Positions 44,489-54,448 are shown, numbered from the stretch's first letter. The stretch is DNA of 64,000 bases from a virus (IMGVR_UViG_3300030012_003189:26964-90963); one strand, 5' to 3'. Numbers and translations: made by a program. The notes: a model not told the origin generated them from the letters alone.

Positions 44489-46461
44489 TAGTATCCACTC
44501 CCTCCTTTCCTATAACCACCAAACGTTCCCATTCCACCTCTATTGAATCCACCACTACCTCCAGTTACCATAGATGGACTAAATCCACCCCCTCTACCGC
44601 TAGTAGCTGCTCTTGGTTGTACTGCCATTGGTTGTATAAATGGTACACTTCCCACAATATTATTATTTCTATTATTAAATGATATAACTGGATTTGCTAA
44701 ATTTTTTAATATAGGGTTATTAAATGGTGGTATTATTGGTTTTGGTGGTGAAAATGGTTTAACATTGACCACTGGTTCTGCTTTTGGTGGTTTTGGTGGT
44801 GGTTTCACCGTTGTAGGTGGTTTAAGATTAGCAAAGGCGTTCTGAAACAATGGTGTAAAAGTTATTGGTTTAAAAGGTATAAATGGTATTTTTGAATTTG
44901 CCGTAGCAGAATTAGGTACACCAATTGGACCAATCGGAGGAAATTTAATCTTTGGTAATCCCTCAAAACTCTTTTTTATATTAGCTGTTATTTCATCCTG
45001 CATCTTTTCCATATCAAACTTAATCTTATCACCAACACCACTTAAATCGAATTGATTTATTGCATCTACTTGTTCTTTAGTAAGAGTAATATCTGGTTCT
45101 GGCTTTGGAGTAACAAAATTAGGAACTGGTGTATCAATTTTACAAAGTTCTTTTTTTGTAATTATTGTTTCCTTTGGATGTGATTTACCTTTTACACTTC
45201 CTTCTAAAGCACATATTTTAACTCGTTTTCCACTTGGTAAAGCAAAAAAGTTTGAATCACCACTCATATCAGTATAAGTTATTGCAGCTACACTCCTTCC
45301 CTTATAGTGTACATCATAAAAATAATATTTTTTAGTTTCAGCTTGTATTTTGATTGGTTTAACATCTGCTGGTTTTTCTTTTGGTCTTGATGTTACAGTT
45401 GCTTTTACAACTTTAGCAGGTTTAACTACTTTGACTACCTTTGTTATTTTAGTATCAATTTTTTTGGATGTACCAAATTTTTGTAATATTGTACTAATCT
45501 TATCTCTACTTTCTAATGTTTTAAGTTTTGGTGTATTTACAACTTGTAAATTTCTTTGTGGTAAATGGAATCTAATACTATCACATATTATTTCCATAGA
45601 TTTACTTTGTAAAGTTGCAATGTCCAATCTTTGAGAATTTGGTTTTCTGTTTCTTCCTCTAAATTTTCTTCTTTTTCTATCTGTAAAGCTTGATGTCAAA
45701 TCTTGCTTTAACGCTTTACCATAATCAGCTTTTCCAAAAATGTATCCTCTGTTACTAATAAAATACCCTATAGCTTGTTTAGCTTTCACAGTTACATCAT
45801 TTATAAATCCATCAAAATCATTAATTTTAAATTCTTTTTTAAGATTATCAATCCAATCCTGTCCATATAATGCTCTTACTTTTTTGATAACATTATTTGC
45901 ATCTATTGAATCTATAAACCCATCTAATCTGTTTAAAACATCATCTTTAAATTCTCCGTTTTCTAAAAGTATTCTGTATCTATCTTTTAAATCTTTTTCT
46001 AATAGTTGATTTTCTACTTTAAGTGGTAAAACTCTTATTTCTGTTCTTGATGGTGATATTTCATGTATCCATACTTTATTTTGAAAATGCTCACTACCAA
46101 CTCTTTTATTTAACAATGTAATTTGAGTTCTAAATAAACCATTCTTATATCCAGCTTCATTGATTAGTTTTTCTACATCAACAAAATATTCAGGTGATTG
46201 ATTAGAAGCAGCTCCCCTAGCAATCATAAGATAGTTTCTAATATTATCTATCTCAGAAATATTAATGTATCTTACTAATTTACCGTCATCTCCTTGTGGT
46301 AATTGATTATCACCATTATCATAAAGAATAAACTCAATAGTATCGGTTACACCTCTACCAAAGAAAGAAGGCATTTTTCCTCTTTCAAAAATATTTCTAT
46401 CTTTGAAATCAATCCTTTTTGCTTCTTTTTGCAATATTTCTTTAAAGTTCTTAATTGCCAT
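44488..46461 (-). CDS. Baseplate-associated structural protein with Pro-rich and Gly-rich tail
   Basis: This 657-residue protein has an ordered N-terminal region (about 1-300) containing KVWIHEISPSRTEIRVLP, a phrase seen in phage baseplate and fibre proteins. It then becomes basic (RKRRKFRGRNRK, about 260), Pro-rich (KPPPKPPKAEPV, about 560) and finally Gly-rich (SGRGGGFSPS, GGSGGFNRGG). The gene abuts its neighbours by one base on each side. A structural role in the baseplate is inferred from context. No enzyme motif is visible. Confidence 0.65.
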   Translation of the reverse strand: MAIKNFKEILQKEAKRIDFKDRNIFERGKMPSFFGRGVTDTIEFILYDNGDNQLPQGDDGKLVRYINISEIDNIRNYLMIARGAASNQSPEYFVDVEKLINEAGYKNGLFRTQITLLNKRVGSEHFQNKVWIHEISPSRTEIRVLPLKVENQLLEKDLKDRYRILLENGEFKDDVLNRLDGFIDSIDANNVIKKVRALYGQDWIDNLKKEFKINDFDGFINDVTVKAKQAIGYFISNRGYIFGKADYGKALKQDLTSSFTDRKRRKFRGRNRKPNSQRLDIATLQSKSMEIICDSIRFHLPQRNLQVVNTPKLKTLESRDKISTILQKFGTSKKIDTKITKVVKVVKPAKVVKATVTSRPKEKPADVKPIKIQAETKKYYFYDVHYKGRSVAAITYTDMSGDSNFFALPSGKRVKICALEGSVKGKSHPKETIITKKELCKIDTPVPNFVTPKPEPDITLTKEQVDAINQFDLSGVGDKIKFDMEKMQDEITANIKKSFEGLPKIKFPPIGPIGVPNSATANSKIPFIPFKPITFTPLFQNAFANLKPPTTVKPPPKPPKAEPVVNVKPFSPPKPIIPPFNNPILKNLANPVISFNNRNNNIVGSVPFIQPMAVQPRAATSGRGGGFSPSMVTGGSGGFNRGGMGTFGGYRKGGSGY

Positions 46462-47831
46462 TAGTTGTTCCTAAGTTTTGCTAATTGATAATATCTATCC
46501 CCACCAAAGTTATTATATACATAACGACAGAATGGTACAATTAATTTATGTGATAATCCCCCAATCCAAATTCTTTTTTTATTCAAATTTTCTAATCCCA
46601 TCTGATTTGCCATCCATTCTGTCCAAGGTTTAAGTAAGAAATAAATTACAGGTGTCCATTGTGGATTTTTTCTCATAAACTCAACTACTGGTCTTGCCCA
46701 CATTTGATAACCAATAATTAATTTTGGGTCTTTTTCAAATGTCATATCACCCCATTCTTCATCAGCTTTGTATATTTCATATGGTAGATATCCTTGTCTG
46801 TATAATTCTACACAAATTATTTTCTTACCTTTGTGATTCCTATTAGTGGCTGGAAAAGCTATAGTTTCTCCAGCACCTTTAATAGTTAATGTACCTCCAT
46901 AGTCTTTATCTTTATCACCATTATTCGTTGCTGCACGTTTTGATACGAGTTTTATAGTTTTTGTTTCACCAGATTGTAATGTTACTGGACTCGGTGTTCG
47001 CATCCAAGATGCTGTGTTTGTAAATTGGAAGCTTATTGGTTCAGTAGTACTATTTAGTAAAATTAAGTCTGGTCCATTTCTCCAACCAACAGTACGTCCA
47101 TCATTATTTCTTTTGAGACTATAAAAATATATATCATCTTTGTCATCCTCAGCTACAGGACTTATTCTAGCTGTCCACTTACCACCAGCAGATTCACCAC
47201 CTGATTGTAATTGAGCTTGTACACCAGCCACTTGCGATTCTAATGAACTTACTTGTTGTACTAATGCTTCTTTTTGTGCAGTTAAACCTTCTACCTGCGC
47301 TTCCAACGAAACCCTCTCTATTGCTTCTGCTACTGATTTTTGAATAGCTTGTTGTAAATCAATAGATGTTTGTTTAAATTTATCTGCAGCTGCTTCTGCT
47401 GAGTTTTCAGCTACAGTAACTCTTAATAGCGATGCATCTAATTCAGCTCTTAACCCACTTATTTGAGATTGTAATTCTGATATCTTTGATTGTGCAGCTG
47501 ATAATTGTGCTCTTAAATCAGCTATTGTGTTATTAGCAGCATCTAATGCTCTTTGAAGTGCATCATAATCTTCTTGTAAGACTACATCAGGTAAATCTTT
47601 TGGTTTATTAGGAATTAATTCATCTACTTCTGTATCTACTGCTAATAGTAGTTGTTCTTCATCATACTTTGGTCTACGAAGTTTACCGCTAATTTCACCA
47701 TCCATAGAACCATTAGATTCCTTCATTTGTTCAGCATAATAATTATGCCTTCCATATGGGTCTATGGATTTTATAGCTTTTGAACCACTCAGAGTTAGTT
47801 CATCAATTCTTACATCTTTTTCTAATGCCAT
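46461..47831 (-). CDS. Coiled-coil virion protein with conserved C-terminal domain
   Basis: This 456-residue protein has a long coiled coil at about 90-210 (LQRALDAANNTIADLRAQLS, ISELQSQISGLRAEL), then a beta region (about 220-330) with an Ig-like DLILLNSTTEPISFQF. The C-terminal about 120 residues, IICVELYRQGYLPYEIYKAD and GYQMWARPVVEFMRKNP, resemble a conserved domain of unknown function in bacterial and phage proteins, with a Cys and Trp-rich pattern. It likely spans part of the baseplate. The T4 equivalent is unclear. Confidence 0.65.
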   Translation of the reverse strand: MALEKDVRIDELTLSGSKAIKSIDPYGRHNYYAEQMKESNGSMDGEISGKLRRPKYDEEQLLLAVDTEVDELIPNKPKDLPDVVLQEDYDALQRALDAANNTIADLRAQLSAAQSKISELQSQISGLRAELDASLLRVTVAENSAEAAADKFKQTSIDLQQAIQKSVAEAIERVSLEAQVEGLTAQKEALVQQVSSLESQVAGVQAQLQSGGESAGGKWTARISPVAEDDKDDIYFYSLKRNNDGRTVGWRNGPDLILLNSTTEPISFQFTNTASWMRTPSPVTLQSGETKTIKLVSKRAATNNGDKDKDYGGTLTIKGAGETIAFPATNRNHKGKKIICVELYRQGYLPYEIYKADEEWGDMTFEKDPKLIIGYQMWARPVVEFMRKNPQWTPVIYFLLKPWTEWMANQMGLENLNKKRIWIGGLSHKLIVPFCRYVYNNFGGDRYYQLAKLRNN

Positions 47832-48889
47832 TATTCTGTTACTTCAAATATATAATCATCATCAAAGTATTCCGAAGAACCACTTATCTCTACTTTTAAT
47901 TCTACCTTATAACTTCTATTTACTTCAAAGTTTGTTAAATCTAAACTGATTCTACTTTTGTTTCCATAAGTACTTAGCTTAGAATATTCACCGAAAGGAA
48001 TAATTATATCATCGCTTTCGTTATCTTTAATTTGGTAGAAAGATGATGTTGGAAGTAAGCTGCCTGTGGAGTATCCAAATGTGTTTTGAAAAGTTTTTTG
48101 TGGATACAACTCTCTTGCGAATACCTCTATATCATATCTCCCACCAGCTTTGTATGATTTCTTTAATCTTTTTAATGATATTTTGTATTCTTCTGGTAGT
48201 GCTTGTAATGAACCAGTTTCATATCTACTATCATCCCAACCGATTCTAACCTTTGGTTGATATATTGTATGTGTTTCTTTACCGAAGAATTTTAATTGTC
48301 CATAATCAATATCATTATCTTCTTTTGATGATTCATGTTTAATAATAAATCCTTCATTTGAATATCCCTCATCTAACCAAAATGAAAATGATGAAGATAC
48401 ATCAACAATTAAATCAGATGATTCATAATCATAAGAACGAGTAGCTTGAGATGCAGTGTACCACATACCACCCTTTCCATCAAACGAACCAGTTGCACTA
48501 CCACTATTTGGTACGTTGGTTGGTAACCAATTAGAACCACTATCTCTGTAATTCCAAGTACAACCACTTGTTGATATATCATCAAATCTAGTACCATTAC
48601 CCATTTCCCAACTTTGAGAAATAGGATTAATTTCTAATGAATATGATAAGGGTATTTCTGTTGGTTCTGTTTCTCTAAGTACCATTTCAGCTACACTCAT
48701 TGTTACACTACCATCAGAAAGTTTAGAAGAAAGTGAATCTGTATCGAACTTTATTAAACTTCTAGCCGTATCTTTAAGTGAACCATAATAAACTTTAGAC
48801 ACTTCTAATATTTCATCCAACCCAGTGTTTTGAGTTGGTTGTTGTAGAAATATACTAGCGTCTTTAGATGCGGTTAAAAAATAATACAT
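47831..48889 (-). CDS. Structural protein with DNRLRE-like beta domain
   Basis: This 352-residue protein begins YYFLTASKDASIFLQQPTQN and continues with IKFDTDSLSSKLSDG, a pattern like DNRLRE/carbohydrate-binding domains, in which a beta-sandwich carries extended loops. Aromatic phrases (WEMGNGTRFDD, WLDEGYSNEGFII) support a beta-rich fold. It is part of the gp6-gp25 operon, so a baseplate wedge or short tail-fibre role is possible. Its start and end abut neighbours by one base. Confidence 0.65.
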   Translation of the reverse strand: MYYFLTASKDASIFLQQPTQNTGLDEILEVSKVYYGSLKDTARSLIKFDTDSLSSKLSDGSVTMSVAEMVLRETEPTEIPLSYSLEINPISQSWEMGNGTRFDDISTSGCTWNYRDSGSNWLPTNVPNSGSATGSFDGKGGMWYTASQATRSYDYESSDLIVDVSSSFSFWLDEGYSNEGFIIKHESSKEDNDIDYGQLKFFGKETHTIYQPKVRIGWDDSRYETGSLQALPEEYKISLKRLKKSYKAGGRYDIEVFARELYPQKTFQNTFGYSTGSLLPTSSFYQIKDNESDDIIIPFGEYSKLSTYGNKSRISLDLTNFEVNRSYKVELKVEISGSSEYFDDDYIFEVTE

Positions 48890-50940
48890 TATACTACTCT
48901 CCCTCTTATATCCTTATCAGGAAATTTAAATTCAAATATTGATGGGTCTAATGAAGGATAAATTTGTTTATTCTTCGTTGCACCAACAACATCATATGAA
49001 TTTGGTGAATAACCTGAAGTACCTCCACATAAGTTTTTAAACTCTGTTTTAACTACGGATTGTACTCCTTCAATATTTCCTATTAACATTTCAACTTCAC
49101 CAATATTGATTGGCATATTGAATGTCCATTTATCTATTTCAAAATAATCTTTAAGAGCCGTAATACAATTTGTTAATACTTCTCTTTTATTATAATCTCT
49201 ATAAACTCTAATTTCAAAATCTAAACCTATATTAATAATAAATCCATCTAAAAGATTTACACCATCGGTCAACATTCTAAATTCATTCATATATGTTTTT
49301 AGATTTTCTTTGACTGCTCTATTAAGAGATGTTAGTTTTTTATTAGAATCATATCCTAACACATATAAGTTTACTGCAAATGGATTATTCTTTTCTTTTA
49401 CATTTGATTTTTTATTTGATAAAAATTTTGAAACTTGTGTTTTTATTTGTTCATCAGTATTCTTACCATCAGCTTGTAAATCTTGTACCAACTTAGAAAA
49501 TTCGTTTAGTGCGGTTGGTGAAGCTAGTATAGAAGCTGGTGAGTTATCATCCAATTGACCATCAGCTGCACAAAATGCTTTTGTGATATTACCAAACTTA
49601 GGTGGCATTGATAATGCTCTTACTTGATAATCCTTAGATGTTACTGCTCTGTTTTGTGAACCGAAGTTAGCTATAGCATTCTCTCTAATCTCTTCTAATG
49701 TTTCTGCTCCCCTACCACCAGTTGCTGGTTGTTCATTATCTACTGCTAATGAGTTCTTAACAGTCGAATAAAGATTTCTCTCTGATTGACCAAATGCTGA
49801 TAAATCTTCATCAAATTCAACTTTGGTAATTCTTTGTATTGTATTTTGTGCTACATTTGATTCTACACCACCACCAACTAAATATTTTACAGTCATTGTA
49901 GTATTCTTTGGTGATTGTCCATATGATTTAGTTAGTAAAAAGTTTGATGGGTCAAATGATGCTCCTAACTTATCTATAGAATTGTTTAACCCTAACCCAA
50001 CATTTTTAAATGTAGGGATTAGTAGTTCATCATTTTTACCACCATCACCACTACCAAACTGAATAGTAGTTGTACCATCTGGATTTGTTACTACTTTAAA
50101 TCTTCTTGGTGTTTTAATTAATTTAAGAATTGATGCTACTGAATCTCTAAACTGAAATAAATCTTTATCTTGTGCTTCAGTATTTGAATATTCTACATAA
50201 ACCATCTCTTGCCCTAAGTATGGAACTTTGTAGTATCTGTTATTATTAGCATCTCTAACATCGAATATGTCAATTATATTTGTATCAGGTATATCAATTT
50301 TTGCATATTCTTCTTGTGTATTACTAAATGTAATTTCTATTTGTTTTTCTGTAGCTGATATTACATCAACGAATTTTTTTACTAAATAAAATTTGGGATT
50401 ATTAGTATCTATATCTCTTTCATATACAGTGATTTCTCTATCTTCTGCATCTGCGAAATCTAATAGTTCTGTCGTTCTAAATTGTACACCATCAGCATCT
50501 AACTCCATACCTTCTTTTACTCTTAGGTAATAATCAGTATCAGGTTCAAATGCTAAATCACCTGATGAAATAGGATTTGTTAATCTTCTTGATGGTATCA
50601 ATTGAAATACACTTAATTTTGTTGTAGCTGGGGTTGTAACTTTGGCTCTATACCCCATCATTTTAGATAGTTCAAATATATTTTCTCTATCTTCGGAGGT
50701 AGTAAGTAATGATTCTTTTAATGTATCATCTATATAATATCCCAATACATCACCGACATAAGATGCCATTTCAATAAACATCATACCTGGTGATGATTCG
50801 TTAAAATCATTAAATGTTGTTGGAAAATAAGTTTTAGCGAATTCAATTAAGTTGGTTCTAAAATCAACAAAATCTTTGTTAAGGTATTTAATATCTCTAC
50901 CTTTATCCTTAAAACTTTTTATTTGATTATTTAATGCCAT
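48889..50940 (-). CDS. Baseplate wedge protein, T4 gp6-like
   Basis: This 683-residue protein starts with the gp6/baseplate-J pattern: KYLNKDFVDFRTNLIEFAK, then NESSPGMMFIEMASYVGDVL and a YYIDDTLKESLLTTS segment near residues 60-90. Gp6 dimers link the wedges of the T4 baseplate, and this N-terminal block is the family's most conserved part. The C terminus ends in FEFKFPDKDIRGRVV. It lies one base after gp25, as in T4 order (gp25, gp6). It acts in virion assembly. Confidence 0.85.
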   Translation of the reverse strand: MALNNQIKSFKDKGRDIKYLNKDFVDFRTNLIEFAKTYFPTTFNDFNESSPGMMFIEMASYVGDVLGYYIDDTLKESLLTTSEDRENIFELSKMMGYRAKVTTPATTKLSVFQLIPSRRLTNPISSGDLAFEPDTDYYLRVKEGMELDADGVQFRTTELLDFADAEDREITVYERDIDTNNPKFYLVKKFVDVISATEKQIEITFSNTQEEYAKIDIPDTNIIDIFDVRDANNNRYYKVPYLGQEMVYVEYSNTEAQDKDLFQFRDSVASILKLIKTPRRFKVVTNPDGTTTIQFGSGDGGKNDELLIPTFKNVGLGLNNSIDKLGASFDPSNFLLTKSYGQSPKNTTMTVKYLVGGGVESNVAQNTIQRITKVEFDEDLSAFGQSERNLYSTVKNSLAVDNEQPATGGRGAETLEEIRENAIANFGSQNRAVTSKDYQVRALSMPPKFGNITKAFCAADGQLDDNSPASILASPTALNEFSKLVQDLQADGKNTDEQIKTQVSKFLSNKKSNVKEKNNPFAVNLYVLGYDSNKKLTSLNRAVKENLKTYMNEFRMLTDGVNLLDGFIINIGLDFEIRVYRDYNKREVLTNCITALKDYFEIDKWTFNMPINIGEVEMLIGNIEGVQSVVKTEFKNLCGGTSGYSPNSYDVVGATKNKQIYPSLDPSIFEFKFPDKDIRGRVV

Positions 50941-50941
50941 A

Positions 50942-51373
50942 TTATTCCTCTACCAAAAATGTTAATGTATCTAATGTTTGGTCTCCTTCTTGTTTAAACT
51001 TCAAAGATACTTTAGCTTGATTGTTATCTGTCATTTCTTTACTTATATCAATATCAATATCTTCTACTGTAATGTAAGGTAACCACTTAGCTACTGCATT
51101 ATTTATTGTAGTTTCTAAATCCTCTTCAAATTTCTCTGTTGCAGGATTGAACAACAAATCATGTAACCCACTTCCAAAATCAGGTTGTAATAACCTTTCA
51201 CCCCTTTTGGTAAGTAATAAATTTTTTAAGTTGGAACGAACTTGGTCAAATGTTCTAAAAGATTGTCTAAAGTATCCATCATTACCTCTTTGTATTGGTA
51301 AAGTAATACCGACTGCAAAGTTATTAAACTCTTCAGTATCAATTACAATCTTTTTATTTAACTCATAAGCCAT
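50942..51373 (-). CDS. Baseplate wedge protein, T4 gp25-like
   Basis: This 143-residue protein has the gp25/lysozyme-like baseplate signature: FRTFDQVRSNLKNLLLTKRG followed by ERLLQPDFGSGLHDLLF and a C-terminal VKLKFKQEG-type strand region. In T4, gp25 forms the baseplate wedge core with gp6 and gp53 and is thought to start sheath assembly. It is followed one base later by gp6 as in many contractile-tail phages. The match is clear from residues 40-80. Confidence 0.9.
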   Translation of the reverse strand: MAYELNKKIVIDTEEFNNFAVGITLPIQRGNDGYFRQSFRTFDQVRSNLKNLLLTKRGERLLQPDFGSGLHDLLFNPATEKFEEDLETTINNAVAKWLPYITVEDIDIDISKEMTDNNQAKVSLKFKQEGDQTLDTLTFLVEE

Positions 51374-51374
51374 C

Positions 51375-51932
51375 TTATGCTCCTACTCCTCTTTTTCTAG
51401 TCATCGCTTTTACAAGCTCTGAATTATCTCTGTTAAGAATCTTATCTAAACCAGGCACACCAGTCTGTACTCCTAAACCTTGTGGTTGTGGTGCTGATTG
51501 TTGTCCCATTGGTTGTAATCCCATCTTCTGAGCCATCTCTTCTCTGAAAGATTGGATTCCACTTTGTCCTACGGGTGTTCCTCCACCAGCAGCTGCAACA
51601 TTGTGTGTTCCAAATGTAACTGTTTTATCCATCGTATCAGTAACACCACTCTGTAGAGTTTCGTTTAGTACTTGGTTTAACATAGGGTTCTTAGTATATG
51701 TTTGATTCTCAACAACTGGTTGAGATTCTTTTCTATCTTCATCTAATACTGCATTAGCTAATGAAAACGGGTCTACTTCTTCTGTTTTGTTGGAAGTAAT
51801 AGTTTTCATTCTTGCCTTTACTGCTTCATCTAAAATCTTAGGAAAAGTTTTCTTTAGAAAAACTTCTTGTCTTTTAGATACCTCAGCTTCTACTAACGCT
51901 TTGATTACTTTTACTAATTTTTTCGAATCCAT
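51375..51932 (-). CDS. Hypothetical structural/chaperone protein, 185 aa
   Basis: This 185-residue protein has a helical N terminus (VKVIKALVEAEVSKRQEVFL and FPKILDEAVKARM), then a low-complexity middle (GTHNVAAAGGGTPVGQSGI) and a Gln/Pro-rich part (QPMGQQSAPQPQG). It precedes gp25, so it probably belongs to the baseplate module, perhaps as a scaffold or chaperone. No T4 protein can be named. It has an ATATTTATAT element 17 bases upstream. Confidence 0.6.
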   Translation of the reverse strand: MDSKKLVKVIKALVEAEVSKRQEVFLKKTFPKILDEAVKARMKTITSNKTEEVDPFSLANAVLDEDRKESQPVVENQTYTKNPMLNQVLNETLQSGVTDTMDKTVTFGTHNVAAAGGGTPVGQSGIQSFREEMAQKMGLQPMGQQSAPQPQGLGVQTGVPGLDKILNRDNSELVKAMTRKRGVGA

Positions 51933-51949
51933 AATTGTTTTCTGTTTTA

Positions 51950-51959
51950 ATATAAATAT
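51950..51959 (-). promoter_or_regulatory. ATATTTATAT element (class I promoter candidate), upstream of the gp25/gp6 operon
   Basis: The coding strand reads GTATATTTATATTAAAAC with 17 bases to the ATG at 51932. It occupies the 48-base gap after the 263-residue gene and would drive the baseplate operon (185-aa protein, gp25, gp6 and those below). Confidence 0.55.
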
Positions 51960-51980
51960 ACACTAATAATATTTTAGTCT

Positions 51981-52772
51981 TTAGAATGGTATATTCCAAC
52001 ACCTTTGTCCATTTTTTTCTGGGTTTTGTGCTACATAATAGTTATCACCTGATTCTATTACATCACCAGTAAAGTATGGTTCATTAGACCTAAACTTTTT
52101 TGTATTTTTAAATGGTGGTTTTTCATTACCTAAAAATTGCCAATCTGAAATTGGTAGTTGGTCATCATCATTATCTCTACTACCTATTCTACCACCAGGT
52201 ATTACATACATACTCCAATTAATTATACCAGGACCTGGTATTGGTGATGGTGCTGATGGGTACATTGATGTAGTATAAATCATACCTTTAAGTGTTAGTA
52301 AGTGTATCTGTGCCGATAGTACAAAAATATCTATAAAAAAGTTTGGTGAAAGAACCGCTGGTAATTCTATTGGAACAGGCCAAGTGCCAGGATTAATACA
52401 TATATTATTCGTTACTACAATATTTTGTATTGCACCAGGTGCTGGGATTGGTGGAATAGGAAACGGATTCATAGTTGCACCAGCCCAATATGCCTTTACT
52501 GCATTACCTAATTCTTTTATAATCGGTGATGTTGGTGGGGGAATAGGTCCTTTTTGTATTGCAAAACATTTCATCAAAGCTACAATCACTAACGATTCCA
52601 TAACAGAAGTATTTCCTTTTTGTATTGAACACAAATTAATACCTTGAATACCCCTCCTCATACACATATCATATTCAACAGTAAGTTTTTTAGCAAAGAC
52701 TTGTAATGATGCAACCCCAATAGGATTACTCATATACCCCTTCATATTGGCTTTGAATATACCCCAACTCAT
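51981..52772 (-). CDS. Conserved T4-like virion protein, 263 aa
   Basis: This 263-residue protein begins SWGIFKANMKGYMSNP and continues with AKKLTVEYDMCMRRGIQG, a pattern I associate with a conserved small structural protein near the spike gene in T4-like phages. The middle is Pro-rich (PIPPPTSPI, NPFPIPPIPAPG), and the C terminus has a beta-type region (DNYYVAQNPEKNG). It sits one base after the gp5-like gene. It is likely a tail or baseplate component. Its exact role is not known. Confidence 0.6.
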   Translation of the reverse strand: MSWGIFKANMKGYMSNPIGVASLQVFAKKLTVEYDMCMRRGIQGINLCSIQKGNTSVMESLVIVALMKCFAIQKGPIPPPTSPIIKELGNAVKAYWAGATMNPFPIPPIPAPGAIQNIVVTNNICINPGTWPVPIELPAVLSPNFFIDIFVLSAQIHLLTLKGMIYTTSMYPSAPSPIPGPGIINWSMYVIPGGRIGSRDNDDDQLPISDWQFLGNEKPPFKNTKKFRSNEPYFTGDVIESGDNYYVAQNPEKNGQRCWNIPF

Positions 52773-52773
52773 T

Positions 52774-54012
52774 TTAATCTACAAAGTTTTTCGTACTTAG
52801 TATTGTGGATAGTTTACTCGCTATGGCTGCAAACTTAGGTGCATTTACAGGTGGGCCTGATGGACCTGCGGGTGTTGGATGAGTCATAGATTGTAACTCT
52901 GTACAAAGTTCATTTAGTAACTCAACTAAAGTATCACCTAATACTAATGGCTCTTCAGAACCCCCATTACCTAAATGTATTTCACCTGTTTCAGTTTCTA
53001 TAGTGTAGTCACTACCATTTGTAATGTATAACACATTATCATCTGTATTAACAGTCATACCACCTTTGTTATCTATAGATAATGTTGAATCCGAAATAAA
53101 ACCATAATTACCCTTTGAATAAAAAATCATTTCAGAATCTTTTGCAGAAAGTATGATTCTACCACTATTGATTAATATTTGGTCTCCAGTCAATTCCGAT
53201 GGATACTCTTCAAAAGAGTTTGGTTTTTGTTCAAAGTTTGATGAACCACCATCATCTATAACACCTGGCTGAAAATCTAATTTGTAATCAGCTGATGATA
53301 GTACGATAGTAGAACCATCTCTGTTTACATCTTCTTCTGTTATTAGTCCAGTTTCAATATCGTTTTGAGATATATCATTTTCTCTATTTCTTAATATAAT
53401 TGTTGGTGATAAGGTGTTTTCAGTATTATTGTATCCACTAAATCTTAAAGATTGTCCAAATCTACTTTGAATCAAAGAATCACCTTCGTAGTATCTTAGT
53501 GGATGAATAAAATTACCTTGCTGTTCAAACACATCACCATATCCAGTTTTTTCATCTTCTGATGTATCTTTATTAGCAATACCAGTATTAGATGTTGATT
53601 GGTAGTTTGCTGAGGTGTTACCTGATTTAGTTTTTTTCGGTTTAAATAATCTATCTAAGATATCATCAGTAGTATCAACATTTGGACTTAGGTTTTCACC
53701 ACCTCTCCTATAAAAGTACCCACTTGCTGTTTCTATTATATCTACCTTTTCATTTTTGATTGGTAAGGTGTTAAAATTTTTATCCATAGGAGATGCAAAT
53801 AAATCTCCTTTTGTGCCTGAAAAGAACTTTTTGTTCATCGGTAGGAATTGTATCCAACCAGTTCTACCATTTGGAATTTTACCATCCTTTACTAATTCGT
53901 TATCATCATCTAAGATAACGTTAACTACTACACCTTTAAACGATTCTGTTTCGTTATCGGTAATAGCATCCATCAATCTTCTTGAAAAAAACGAACCTCT
54001 ACTTCTTTCCAT
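52774..54012 (-). CDS. Baseplate hub/spike protein (T4 gp5-like)
   Basis: This 412-residue protein has an OB-fold-like N-terminal part (GVVVNVILDDDNE, RTGWIQFLP), a variable middle, and a C-terminal beta-helix-like region: GDQILINSGRIILSAKDSEM, GNYGFISDSTLSIDNKG. It ends SMTHPTPAGPSGPPVNAP, which recalls the spike-tip ends of VgrG/gpV proteins. The stepwise short strands are typical of a needle-like trimer. No lysozyme domain like that of T4 gp5 is visible. It is followed by the 263-residue gene. Confidence 0.7.
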   Translation of the reverse strand: MERSRGSFFSRRLMDAITDNETESFKGVVVNVILDDDNELVKDGKIPNGRTGWIQFLPMNKKFFSGTKGDLFASPMDKNFNTLPIKNEKVDIIETASGYFYRRGGENLSPNVDTTDDILDRLFKPKKTKSGNTSANYQSTSNTGIANKDTSEDEKTGYGDVFEQQGNFIHPLRYYEGDSLIQSRFGQSLRFSGYNNTENTLSPTIILRNRENDISQNDIETGLITEEDVNRDGSTIVLSSADYKLDFQPGVIDDGGSSNFEQKPNSFEEYPSELTGDQILINSGRIILSAKDSEMIFYSKGNYGFISDSTLSIDNKGGMTVNTDDNVLYITNGSDYTIETETGEIHLGNGGSEEPLVLGDTLVELLNELCTELQSMTHPTPAGPSGPPVNAPKFAAIASKLSTILSTKNFVD

Positions 54013-54418
54013 TATTTACCTTTTCTTTTAATTCCTCAACCTCGTTTGTTAATTCATCAACCTTAGCTTCTTGCTCATCGGCAACTTCACCAACTACATC
54101 TTCTAATTGATTCAGTAATTGCTCCTTTTCTTTATCAGTAAGGAATCCATCTTCACCCAATGTTTTATCCTTAGAAGCTATCATTCGTTGTGCGATAGCT
54201 GCCATCTTTATTAGTGATTCATCGTTTCTAACTGATGTATCTACTAAATCTTTTATGATTGGACCTATTACCGCCATATCACCAGAATGCCTAATCACCT
54301 TCTTCATTTCAGCAATCAATTCTGATATTCTTGTCTTTTTATTTTGCTGGTTATCGTAGATATCTTTAAACAATCCACTTAAATCTTTACCAGGAAATAA
54401 TTGAAAATCTGTACTCAT
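53999..54418 (-). CDS. Hypothetical helical T4-like protein, 139 aa
   Basis: This 139-residue protein is highly helical and charged: LFKDIYDNQQNKKTRISELI, KKVIRHSGDMAVIGPIIKDL, VRNDESLIKMAAIAQRMIAS, and a coiled-coil end (EAKVDELTNEVEELKEKVNN). It overlaps the spike gene start by 14 bases. The size is near T4 UvsY, but I see no diagnostic motif, so I do not assign it. It may be a tail chaperone. Confidence 0.6.
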   Translation of the reverse strand: MSTDFQLFPGKDLSGLFKDIYDNQQNKKTRISELIAEMKKVIRHSGDMAVIGPIIKDLVDTSVRNDESLIKMAAIAQRMIASKDKTLGEDGFLTDKEKEQLLNQLEDVVGEVADEQEAKVDELTNEVEELKEKVNNGKK

Positions 54419-54439
54419 AATTTTTATACATTATCTGAC

Positions 54440-54448
54440 TATAAATAT
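54440..54448 (-). promoter_or_regulatory. ATATTTATA element (class I promoter candidate), upstream of the 139-aa gene
   Basis: The coding strand reads AATATTTATAGTCAG, 9 of 10 bases of the recurring core, with 21 bases to the ATG at 54418. It lies directly after the terminator at 54452-54484. Confidence 0.5.

Noticed and set aside
53999-54418. 139-residue helical protein as UvsY
   Set aside because: Size is similar but no diagnostic residues were recognised, and its place beside the spike gene favours a tail role.
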